Assembly: GCF_031656915.1 (NCBI RefSeq)
Contig: NZ_CP134227.1
Span: 3,658,001-3,722,000 of the forward strand
Reading direction: 5' to 3'
Length of the DNA: 64,000 nt
Source of the DNA: Nocardioides marmorisolisilvae
GTDB lineage: Bacteria > Actinomycetota > Actinomycetes > Propionibacteriales > Nocardioidaceae
Shown: positions 42,135-49,996 of the stretch, in pieces
Position numbering within the stretch: the first letter of the stretch is position 1
Layout: each line of letters starts with the position of its first letter
Notes under the pieces: model-generated
What the model saw: only the letters and a program-made list of their open reading frames with translations
Databases searched by the model: none
Told to the model about the DNA's origin: nothing
Translations under genes and position numbers: made by a program

Positions 42135-43322
42135 TCATGACGGATGGGTGCCTAGGACGAGAGTGGAGTGGTGATCGAGGACCCCGCCGTTGCCGCTGAC
42201 GAGGAGGAGTTCGTGATCGGCGACCTGCCGCTCGCCGGCCTGGCCACGAGCCTGGATGATGGCTTCGGAGAGAGGCGTCATGCCCCACATGTAGTACGAG
42301 GAAAGTTGACCGCCTCCGGTGTTCAACTTCAGCGATCCACCGGGACCCAGGGCGCCCGACTCGACGAAGGCACCCCCTTCACCCTTGGCGCAGAAGCCGT
42401 AGTCCTCGAGACTGATCAGGACCGTGTAGGTATAGCAGTCGTACAACTCCACAACGTCGATGTCGGACAGACTCACTCCTGCCATCGCCAGCGCGGCTGG
42501 ACCCGAGTCCACGGCGCCGCTCACCAAGCCGAACTCTTCGAAGCGTTCGAGGAAGTGCCCCGGGTGTGCCTGCCCCCAACCCAGGACATGCACCGGCGGC
42601 TGCTGCAGGTCCGCGGCGCGCTCAGGGCTCGTCACGATGACTGCGATACCGCCATTGGAGACCAGGCAACAGTCGAGGAGCCTGAAGGGCTCTGCGATCC
42701 AGCGTGAGGATCGGTGGTCGTCCAGGGTCATCGGGGTCCGTTGCTGGGCAAGAGGGTTGAGCGCGGCCCAGGCACGCTGCGCTACGGCAATGGCACCGAA
42801 CTGATCCGTGGTGGTCCCGTATCGTTCGATGTGGCGTCGTGCTGCCAGGGCATAGAGCGGGTTGGCGCCGAGCACACCAGCAGCGGCGAGCAGGCCCATC
42901 CAGCCGGAGGCGCTCCCGCCTGTGTAACTTGCCCCCGCCGACACCGACTCCCGCAGAGGAGCGTCGGCGAAGACGCAGGCGACGGCGTTGACGACGCCGG
43001 CCGCGACCGCCAATGAGGCAGTCTGGACCATCGCGCCTGCGGTAGCGCCGAAGGACTGCATCTCGGCGAGCACATGGAGATCCTTGAGGCCGAGCGATCG
43101 TTGCAGGTCGAGATGCACGTCGTCGCTGATGCCTCCCGACACCAGGAGACCATCGATCTCCGACAGAGCCAGTCCTGCGTCCACGGCAGCGAGGCGGACC
43201 GCCTCGTCGGCGAACTGCGTGGCGGTCCGACCGTAGACCTTGCCCATCTCGGTGATCCCGAGACCGGCGATCGCTGCGTGGGGGTGATACCGGGTGTGCA
43301 CCGAGGTGACGCCTCCGTCCAT
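42135..43322 (-). CDS. Thiolase-fold lipid-transfer-like protein (aldolase candidate)
   Basis: 395-aa thiolase-superfamily protein (AAIAGLGITEMGKVYGR; DCCLVSNGGIAVIVTS; ELYDCYTYTVLISLEDYGF). The canonical NTHGG His is replaced: NTGGGQLSSYYMWG. Loss of this thiolase residue together with an OB-fold partner gene suggests an Ltp2-like retro-aldolase rather than a thiolase. The ATG at 43322 is chosen; a GTG at 43361 would add 13 residues and include a hairpin (GTGTGG/CCACAC, 43346-43363). It is first in the minus-strand operon reaching 33570. Confidence 0.83.
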   Translation of the reverse strand: MDGGVTSVHTRYHPHAAIAGLGITEMGKVYGRTATQFADEAVRLAAVDAGLALSEIDGLLVSGGISDDVHLDLQRSLGLKDLHVLAEMQSFGATAGAMVQTASLAVAAGVVNAVACVFADAPLRESVSAGASYTGGSASGWMGLLAAAGVLGANPLYALAARRHIERYGTTTDQFGAIAVAQRAWAALNPLAQQRTPMTLDDHRSSRWIAEPFRLLDCCLVSNGGIAVIVTSPERAADLQQPPVHVLGWGQAHPGHFLERFEEFGLVSGAVDSGPAALAMAGVSLSDIDVVELYDCYTYTVLISLEDYGFCAKGEGGAFVESGALGPGGSLKLNTGGGQLSSYYMWGMTPLSEAIIQARGQAGERQVADHELLLVSGNGGVLDHHSTLVLGTHPS

Positions 43323-43456
43323 TTCGTCCGACTCAGATTTGTGGTGTGTGGGGCTTGCCACACGTGTCGCTTCGCGGTTGACTGTGGCACGCTAAGAATC
43401 AGACGGCTATAGAAAAAAACGGTCCGTAACTCAAAACTTTCGCTCTCTCGCCCGAA

Positions 43457-43467
43457 CAGTCAGACTG
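43457..43467. promoter_or_regulatory. Palindromic GTC-A-GAC site
   Basis: CAGTCAGACTG, perfect 11-bp palindrome with central A. It shares the GTCAGAC core of the regulon boxes but has different flanks. Likely an auxiliary operator in the divergent region. Confidence 0.55.
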
Positions 43468-43511
43468 ATGAAGTGAGGGGTTTACTACGGGGAAAGCAAG
43501 ATGATCGTCCC

Positions 43512-43540
43512 TTGACAGGGTAAACACCTGATGTTTTACT
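43512..43540 (+). promoter_or_regulatory. Promoter of the ABC transporter operon with regulon box (copy 8)
   Basis: TTGACA at 43512-43517, a 17-bp spacer and TTTACT at 43535-43540 form a near-consensus sigma-70-type promoter. The box TAAACACCTGATGTTTTA (43521-43538) fills the spacer and runs into the -10, so a bound protein would block RNA polymerase. The leader to the first gene is about 180 nt. Confidence 0.75.
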
Positions 43541-43727
43541 TCCGGTCATGTGATGCGGACCACAGCGCAGCGGTGGAGGGCGCAGCTCGACCTTTCGACG
43601 GGGCGATTCTCGGGGACCGGCGGAGCGTCGGCGGTGGCTGACGGGGCACGCATCTTCGATCGATCGCCTGTTCCAACCCGGGTCATGCACCCCTCACCAG
43701 GCGACCAACAGTAGGGAAGGACAATTC

Positions 43728-44996
43728 ATGAAGGCCACGGGTAAAGCGATCGTCGCGCTGGCCGGCGCAACAGTCATCAGTCTCGCTGTGGTTGGTTGCG
43801 GCTCATCGAACTCCGGCGGCGACGCCGGCGCCAAGAGCAGCGCAGCCGCCAGCGCGCCGACCCTGACCGGGGACCCGGTGCTCATCGGCTCCATGTATCC
43901 GCTCACCGGCCAGGGGCTCAACGAACAGACCTGGCTCGCAGGTGCGAAAGCCGCCGTTGCCGGCATCAACCAGCGCGGTGGGATCAACGGCCACCCCGTG
44001 AAGCTCGACCAGTGTGACGACGGCAACGACCCGAACAAGGCGACCGCCTGTGCGCGCAAGTTCATCAAGGACAAGGTCATCGCCGTCGCGGGGGGCGTCA
44101 CCCTCTTCGGCGACAAGATGACTCCGATCCTGCAGAACGCGGGCATTGCGCAGATCGGCATCCTGCCCATCGTCCCGGCGGAGTACAGCTCGCCGACGGT
44201 CTTCCCGTTGGACACAGCCGGTCTGGGCACCGTCGGTGGTGGCTTGTACGCGCTCAAGAAGATCGGTGCAGAGACCGTCTACATCGTCGCGCCCTACTCG
44301 GGTGCGGCAAGCGACGCCGCCATCGCCTTCACGGAGAAGAATGCTGCCGCGGCCGGCCTCACAGTGAAGGGCGTCGCCCACGTGCCCCCGTCGGCGACCG
44401 ATTACACCCAGTACGCGCAGGCTGCGATCAGTTCGGGTGCCGACGCGGTGTTCACCAACCTGGCCCCCGCACAGTTGATCCCGTTCACCCGTGCCGCGCA
44501 GCAGCTCAACGCGCATTTCAAGCTCGGTACGGACGGCGAGGCGTCTCCGGGCGATTACAAGAGCCTTGGAATGCTGGGCAGCTCTGCCGTCTACGCAAGT
44601 TCGTACCCGCCGATCAGCGGCGACACCGAGCGGTTCCCGGCCCTGGCCACGTACAACGCTGACATGGATGCGGAGCTTGCATCGGGTGACAGCAACGCGG
44701 AGAAGGACAAGCGGACGTCGTTCACTCAGCGGGCCTGGCTCGCAGTCTCGGTCACTGCGCAACTGGCGGAGAAGCTCGAGAAGCCGGACGCGGCCGGAAT
44801 CCTCAAGGCGTTGCGGACCGAGAAGAACATCGAGACCGGAATGATTCCAGCGTGGACTCCCAGCGCCAAGGGTCCGACGGGCTACAGGTCGATATCGAAC
44901 GGCCAGATGTACCTGCTCCAGCGTGATGGTGATGGCGACAAGCTCATCGAGAACGACCCGGTCGACATCATGAAGATCCTCTTCCCCAACGGCTGA
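43728..44996 (+). CDS. LIV-type ABC transporter substrate-binding lipoprotein
   Basis: 422-aa periplasmic-binding-type lipoprotein. The signal peptide has a lipobox ending LAVVGC (Cys at about residue 24), followed by a Ser/Gly/Ala-rich linker and a type I fold typical of branched-chain amino acid and aromatic-acid binding proteins (VLIGSMYPLTGQGLNEQ, INQRGGINGHPVKL). AGGGAAGGA precedes the ATG. It should capture the cargo substrate outside the membrane for the transporter encoded next. In catabolic clusters such proteins usually bind carboxylates. Confidence 0.9.
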   Translation: MKATGKAIVALAGATVISLAVVGCGSSNSGGDAGAKSSAAASAPTLTGDPVLIGSMYPLTGQGLNEQTWLAGAKAAVAGINQRGGINGHPVKLDQCDDGNDPNKATACARKFIKDKVIAVAGGVTLFGDKMTPILQNAGIAQIGILPIVPAEYSSPTVFPLDTAGLGTVGGGLYALKKIGAETVYIVAPYSGAASDAAIAFTEKNAAAAGLTVKGVAHVPPSATDYTQYAQAAISSGADAVFTNLAPAQLIPFTRAAQQLNAHFKLGTDGEASPGDYKSLGMLGSSAVYASSYPPISGDTERFPALATYNADMDAELASGDSNAEKDKRTSFTQRAWLAVSVTAQLAEKLEKPDAAGILKALRTEKNIETGMIPAWTPSAKGPTGYRSISNGQMYLLQRDGDGDKLIENDPVDIMKILFPNG

Positions 44997-45020
44997 GTTC
45001 CGCCCAGAGCAGGAGTCGAA

Positions 45021-45716
45021 GTGCCCATTCATCTCGAAGCTGCCGGCGTCTCGGGTGGCTATGGTCCGGTCACCGTTGTGCGCGATCTGACGCTTGCGGT
45101 CCAACCCGGTGAGGTCGTCGCCCTGCTCGGGCCCAACGGCGCCGGGAAGTCCACGACCCTGCGATTGCTCAGTGGAGTGCTTGCTCCGACCGCGGGAGAG
45201 ATTCGGATGAATGGGCGCTCGACCCGGGAAGGCCTCCATCGTCGAGCACGGTCCGGCGTCGGCTACGTCAGCGGCGAGAAGCCCGTCTTCTCACGGCTGA
45301 CGGTCGCCGAGAACCTCAGGGTGTCCGGAGTCAAGCGCAAACGTGCGATCGACCTGTTCCCCGAACTCGAGAGCCGGTGGAACACTCGTGCCGGCAGCCT
45401 CTCGGGCGGGGAGCAGCAGATGCTCGGCCTGGCCCGGACCCTTGGCCGGGGAATCCAACTGCTGCTCGCCGACGAGCTGTCCCTCGGGCTGGCTCCTCTT
45501 GTGGTCGAACGACTACTGGCCGTCGTGAGACGCGCCGCCGACGAGGAAGGCGTGGCCGTGATCAATGTCGAGCAACACGTCGACAAGGTCCTCAAGATCG
45601 CCGACCGCGCTTATGTCATGCGCCGGGGCCACATCGAGATGGAGGACTCGGGTGAGCACATGCGCGGCCAGATCGACAAGATTGCCGCTTCCTACCTGAC
45701 GGGGATGCAAGGATGA
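45021..45716 (+). CDS. ABC transporter ATPase, LivF-like
   Basis: 231-aa ATPase. Walker A GPNGAGKSTT, signature LSGGEQQMLGLAR, Walker B LLADELSLGLAPL and H-loop VEQHVDK. The Walker B Asp-Glu pair is DE in the less usual ADELS context, as in LivF. GTG start at 45021 with an AGGAG site upstream. The stop overlaps the ATG of the fusion transporter protein by 4 bp. It would pair with the LivG-like domain of that protein. Confidence 0.9.
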   Translation: MPIHLEAAGVSGGYGPVTVVRDLTLAVQPGEVVALLGPNGAGKSTTLRLLSGVLAPTAGEIRMNGRSTREGLHRRARSGVGYVSGEKPVFSRLTVAENLRVSGVKRKRAIDLFPELESRWNTRAGSLSGGEQQMLGLARTLGRGIQLLLADELSLGLAPLVVERLLAVVRRAADEEGVAVINVEQHVDKVLKIADRAYVMRRGHIEMEDSGEHMRGQIDKIAASYLTGMQG

Positions 45717-48472
45717 CCAACTTCATCGAGTTCGCGATCCTGGGGATCGCCGCGTCGTCCGCCTACGCGCTGCTCTCGAGCTCCCTGGTCCTGATCTATC
45801 GGGGTTCAGGGATCCTGAACATCGCGCACGGCGCCTATGCCATGGCCGGTGGCTTCCTCTACTACCAGTTCAGCACCCTCAACGGGATCTCTGTCGTCTG
45901 GAGTGCCGTTCTCGCCGTGCTCGGCGCGTGCGTCCTGGGCGCATTGACCCATCTCCTCGTCATGGTTCCCCTGCGCAACTCGGTTCCCCTGGTCCGGGTG
46001 ATAGCCACACTCGGTGTGCTGGCGGTCCTCCAGGGCCTCGCACAGGTCCGCTACGGTGGAACCGGCAATGCCCTCGTCGCCGATCCGTTCCTGCCGCAGG
46101 GAAAGGTGACCTTTCACGACCTGATCGTGCCTTACGACCGGATCATCCTCTTCGGATTCGCCGTCGTGGTCGTCCTGGGTCTCCACTTCTTCAGCCGACA
46201 CACGACGATCGGGCTGGCGATGACGGCAGCTGCAGAGAACGAGATCGGCGCAGCCAGCGTCGGCTGGTCTCCCAACCTCCTCGCCCTGTTCACGTGGACG
46301 GTCGGTGCGGGACTTGCGGGCTTCGCCGGGGTCATGATCGTCCCCTTGATCGGCCTGCAGGTGCCGACGCTGACATTGATCGTCATCGCGGCGATGGCTG
46401 CGGCGCTCTTCGCCAGCTTCGAATCCTTTCCCAAGACTCTCGTGGCATCGATGGCGATCGGCATTCTCCAGTCGTGGATCCTGCTCTACGGGACCAATGC
46501 CCACTGGGCAGGCGTTGGTGATGCTGTCCCGTTCCTGGGGATCCTGGCGGTGATGTTGGTGCGGGGGAGTGCTCTACCGCTGCGGGGCCACATCGTCGAA
46601 CAGCTGCCGAAGGTTGGATCCGGGCGGGTTCGTCTCGGCTACCTGATACCCATCGTGGTCGTCCTCGGGCTGCTCATGATTTGGGTATTCTCCCTCGATC
46701 TCACGACGGCGATCGCGGTGCAGAGCATCGCCGGAATCGTCCTTCTCTCGGTGGTGGTTCTCACTGGTTACGCGGGGCAGCTCTCGCTCGCGCAGATGGG
46801 CCTGGCCGGCATCGGCGCCTACTTCGCAGGGCGTCTCGTCTCCGTGACGGGGGCGCCATTCCTGCTCGCCCTCATCGTCGGCGTGCTCGGCGCCGTCGTG
46901 GTGGGCCTGCTCTTCGCGCTACCCGCGCTGCGTACGCGAGGGGTCAATCTTGCCGTCGTCACTCTCGGCCTGGGGGTTGCGGTGCAGTCGGTGCTCTTCG
47001 AGAACGGCCTCTACACAGGTGGCTCGAAGGGGACCAACGTCGGTGCCGCACACCTCTTCGGCATCAACTTGGACCCGGTCGCCCACCCGCAGCGCTATGC
47101 CGTGTTCTGCCTGGTTTCCTTTGCCCTCGCGGGAGTCCTGGTCGCAGCCTTGAGGCGGAGCACCATCGGAAGGCAGCTCATTTCGATCCGCACCAATGAG
47201 CGTGCGGCAGCCTCGATCGGGATCAGCGTCTTCCGGACAAAACTGCTTGCCTTCGGCATCTCCTCGGGCATTGCTGGACTCGGCGGCATCCTGCTGGCGT
47301 TCAACGGTCACTACATCACCTATTCGACGGGATTCGATGCGCTGACATCGATCAACCAGGTTGGGAATGCGGTCGTCGGTGGCCTCGGCTACGCGAGCGG
47401 TCCCTTGGTCGGTTCGACCCTCCAGGCGGGTGGCATCGGCTCCTACGTGCTCAATCACTTCGGCTCACTCGATCCGTGGCTAACGGTGATCGGCGGCGTC
47501 TCCCTGATCCTGATGTTGCTGGGCAATGCCAATGGGGCGGTGGCGAACCTCACCGACATGACTGCGTCGTTGGTTGCCAGGTTCCGCGGGCGGGAGCCGG
47601 CCGAGGTCCGTGCCGGCGAGAAGACCTCGGCGCCGAGCCGGACGATTCCGGAGCCCTCGGTCGACAAGCCTTCACTCGCGCTGGTGGCGCGCGACGTGAC
47701 GGTTCGCTACGGCGGTGTCACGGCAGTCGACTCCGTGGGCCTCGAGGTGCGCTCGGGTGAAGTGGTGGGACTGATCGGTCCGAACGGTGCGGGCAAGACG
47801 ACGATGATCGACGCGTTGACGGGCTTCGTAGCAGCAGACATGGCAGAGCTCCGCCTCGGCGACACCGACCTCCGTAGGACACCCGCCCATCGTCGTGCAC
47901 GACTCGGTCTCACACGCTCCTTCCAATCCCTGGAACTGCTCGAAGATCTCACCGTCGCGGACAACCTGATGGCTGCCGCCGAGCGTCACCAGGGACTGCG
48001 CGGCGTTCTTGAAAGCGTGCTGGGACGGCGCCGGTCGCTGCCGGTCCGTGTGCAGGAGATCGTCGACCAGATGGGGCTGGGCGACTGCCTGCACCTGGTC
48101 CCCGGAGAGCTTCCGTACGGCCGCCGCCGGCTCGTGGCCATCGCGCGTGCCGCTGCGGCGAGTCCGACGATCCTCCTCCTCGATGAGCCCGCCGCCGGTC
48201 TGGATGACACGGAGACCCGCGAGCTGGCGACCGTGATCAGATCGCTGGCCGAGGAGCAGGGTCTGGGCGTCCTGCTCGTGGAGCATGACATGAGCCTGGT
48301 GATGGACGTCTGCGACCAACTCGTGGTACTCAACTTCGGCCAGAAGATCGCCGAGGGAAGCCCCGCCGAAGTGCAGCAGCTCCGTGTGGTTCGCGAGGCA
48401 TACCTCGGCGACATGGAAGACGAGGAAGAGGCGGATTGCGATGACCGAACGGTCGCATCCGCAGGGAGCTGA
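45713..48472 (+). CDS. LivH-LivM-LivG fusion: two permeases and an ATPase in one chain
   Basis: 919-aa protein. Residues 1-290 form a LivH-like permease (GSGILNIAHGAYAMAGGF), about 305-625 a LivM-like permease (GYAGQLSLAQMGLAGIGAY; NERAAASIGISV), and about 650-919 a LivG-like ATPase (Walker A GLIGPNGAGKTTMID, ABC region ELPYGRRRLVAIARA, Walker B ILLLDEPAAGLDD, H-loop VEHDM). These are normally three separate proteins. With the separate LivF-like ATPase and the lipoprotein, the transporter is complete. Gene order binding protein, LivF, LivHMG fusion. Confidence 0.9.
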   Translation: MTNFIEFAILGIAASSAYALLSSSLVLIYRGSGILNIAHGAYAMAGGFLYYQFSTLNGISVVWSAVLAVLGACVLGALTHLLVMVPLRNSVPLVRVIATLGVLAVLQGLAQVRYGGTGNALVADPFLPQGKVTFHDLIVPYDRIILFGFAVVVVLGLHFFSRHTTIGLAMTAAAENEIGAASVGWSPNLLALFTWTVGAGLAGFAGVMIVPLIGLQVPTLTLIVIAAMAAALFASFESFPKTLVASMAIGILQSWILLYGTNAHWAGVGDAVPFLGILAVMLVRGSALPLRGHIVEQLPKVGSGRVRLGYLIPIVVVLGLLMIWVFSLDLTTAIAVQSIAGIVLLSVVVLTGYAGQLSLAQMGLAGIGAYFAGRLVSVTGAPFLLALIVGVLGAVVVGLLFALPALRTRGVNLAVVTLGLGVAVQSVLFENGLYTGGSKGTNVGAAHLFGINLDPVAHPQRYAVFCLVSFALAGVLVAALRRSTIGRQLISIRTNERAAASIGISVFRTKLLAFGISSGIAGLGGILLAFNGHYITYSTGFDALTSINQVGNAVVGGLGYASGPLVGSTLQAGGIGSYVLNHFGSLDPWLTVIGGVSLILMLLGNANGAVANLTDMTASLVARFRGREPAEVRAGEKTSAPSRTIPEPSVDKPSLALVARDVTVRYGGVTAVDSVGLEVRSGEVVGLIGPNGAGKTTMIDALTGFVAADMAELRLGDTDLRRTPAHRRARLGLTRSFQSLELLEDLTVADNLMAAAERHQGLRGVLESVLGRRRSLPVRVQEIVDQMGLGDCLHLVPGELPYGRRRLVAIARAAAASPTILLLDEPAAGLDDTETRELATVIRSLAEEQGLGVLLVEHDMSLVMDVCDQLVVLNFGQKIAEGSPAEVQQLRVVREAYLGDMEDEEEADCDDRTVASAGS

Positions 48473-48487
48473 GCGAGGGGTGCTTCG

Positions 48488-49135
48488 ATGAGTCGTGGCG
48501 CTGGTGGCCGTCCCCGCGCCCCGGACGCTGATGACCGGATCCTGACAGCGGCGTACGAGCTCTATGCGGAGAAGGGCTGGCGCGGCTTCTCGATCGGGGA
48601 GATCTGCCGACGGTCGGGATCCGGCAAGTCGGGCATCTACCTGCGCTGGTCGGGCCGCGCCAACCTCGTGGTGGCAGCCATTGCATCCCGTGAACTCGAC
48701 TGGGCCTCGTGCGACACCGGAGACATTCGCAGTGACCTGCTCGCGCTCGCGCGCCTCGAGTATCTCGCCCAGACCTCGGGACACTACGCGGTCCTGGCGC
48801 GGTTGAAGACGGATGCTGCGACCTACCCGGAGTTGGCTGAGCTCACGGAGTCCGAGCTGTACCGCGCGCCGGTCCGGCATGTACGCGGAATCGTCAAGCG
48901 TGCCATCGAGCGTGGCCAGCTGCCCCGGCGAACCTCCACTGCGCTCATCTCGGATCTCGTTATCGGTGCCGTCATGAACCGTGCGATGGCCACACCGACG
49001 AACCTGCGGGCCGAGGTGAAAGCGAGGACCGAGGAGTACCTGAACCAGCTCGTCGATCTCGTCATAGCCGGCGCATGGCGTCTGGCTCAGGACTCAGACG
49101 AGGAAGCGGCCCACACCTTGACCCTTAGCCAGTGA
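48488..49135 (+). CDS. TetR-family regulator
   Basis: 215-aa TetR-type regulator. The N-terminal helix-turn-helix is FSIGEICRRSGSGKSGIYLR, after RILTAAYELYAEKGWRGF; the rest is the helical ligand domain. It lies 15 bp after the transporter gene with GAGG before the ATG, so it is in the transporter operon. It may sense a pathway acyl-CoA and act on this or neighbouring operons. It is the alternative candidate for binding the regulon boxes. Confidence 0.88.
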   Translation: MSRGAGGRPRAPDADDRILTAAYELYAEKGWRGFSIGEICRRSGSGKSGIYLRWSGRANLVVAAIASRELDWASCDTGDIRSDLLALARLEYLAQTSGHYAVLARLKTDAATYPELAELTESELYRAPVRHVRGIVKRAIERGQLPRRTSTALISDLVIGAVMNRAMATPTNLRAEVKARTEEYLNQLVDLVIAGAWRLAQDSDEEAAHTLTLSQ

Positions 49136-49149
49136 AGGGAAGTTCTTTC

Positions 49150-49965
49150 GTGCAGAAGGCACCAGACGTGGTTCGGAACGAGGCGGTTCTCACCGAAAGG
49201 CGCGAGGCGGTGATGTTGGTGACGATCAACAGGCCCGAAGCGCGCAACGCCGTGAATCTGGCCGTGTCGCTCGGCGTCGGCCGGGCGTTGGACGAAGCCG
49301 ATCGAGATCCCGATGTTCGCGCCGTCGTCATCACCGGGCAAGGTGATCTCTCTTTCTGCGCAGGGGCAGACCTCAAGGCAGTCGCGCGTCGCGAGATCGT
49401 TGTTCCGGTCGATGGGCCCGAGGCCACGTGGGGTTTTGCCGGCTATGTCTCGCACCCGATCAGCAAGCCCACGATCGCTGCTGTCAAGGGCTTTGCGATG
49501 GGTGGCGGAACCGAGATCGCTCTGGCCAGCGACCTCGTCGTTGCGGCGAAGAACGCTGTCTTCGGGCTTCCCGAGGTCAAGCGTGGGCTTTTCGCAGGTG
49601 CCGGCGGTGCCTTCCGCCTGGTGCAGCAGATGCCACAGAAGATCGCGATGGAGTTGCTTCTGACCGGTGACAGCATCACGAGCGAGCGCGCTCTCGAACT
49701 GGGCTTGGTCAACCGAGTGGTCGACGTCGAGGATGTTGTGGCGACCGCTCTCGATCTTGCGGATCAGATCGCAAGCAATGCGCCACTGTCGGTGCAGGCA
49801 ACCAAACGAGTTGCTCTGGGGATCGTTGGCGCCGTTGTGCGTGGGGAAGACCCCCGCTGGGCACAGACTGAGCGTGAGGCCCGCACCTTGATGAGCTCTC
49901 AGGATGCTCAGGAAGGCCCTCGCGCTTTTGCGGAACATCGCGCCCCGAGGTGGAACGGCCGTTGA
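49150..49965 (+). CDS. Enoyl-CoA hydratase/isomerase family protein
   Basis: 271-aa crotonase-fold protein of standard length. It has TINRPEARNAVN, the oxyanion-hole FCAGADLKAVARR and the second region GFAMGGGTEIALASDLVVA, with Glu in GLPEVKRGL. A Glu-dependent hydratase activity is plausible. The GTG at 49150 is chosen because AAGGGAAG lies 7 nt upstream; a GTG at 49132 overlaps the TetR stop. Probably cotranscribed with the transporter and TetR genes. Confidence 0.86.
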   Translation: MQKAPDVVRNEAVLTERREAVMLVTINRPEARNAVNLAVSLGVGRALDEADRDPDVRAVVITGQGDLSFCAGADLKAVARREIVVPVDGPEATWGFAGYVSHPISKPTIAAVKGFAMGGGTEIALASDLVVAAKNAVFGLPEVKRGLFAGAGGAFRLVQQMPQKIAMELLLTGDSITSERALELGLVNRVVDVEDVVATALDLADQIASNAPLSVQATKRVALGIVGAVVRGEDPRWAQTEREARTLMSSQDAQEGPRAFAEHRAPRWNGR

Positions 49966-49996
49966 TCCAGCCGCTGCCGCCAGCCTGGTTTCGAGA

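Larger units (their letters stand above)
43323..43727. promoter_or_regulatory. Divergent control region of two cargo operons
   Basis: 405 bp without a gene, between the thiolase operon (minus) and the ABC transporter operon (plus). It contains an A/T-richer patch around 43400-43440, an 11-bp palindrome at 43457-43467, a promoter with an overlapping regulon box at 43512-43540, and a weaker box-like GAATCAGACGG near 43396. Confidence 0.7.
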
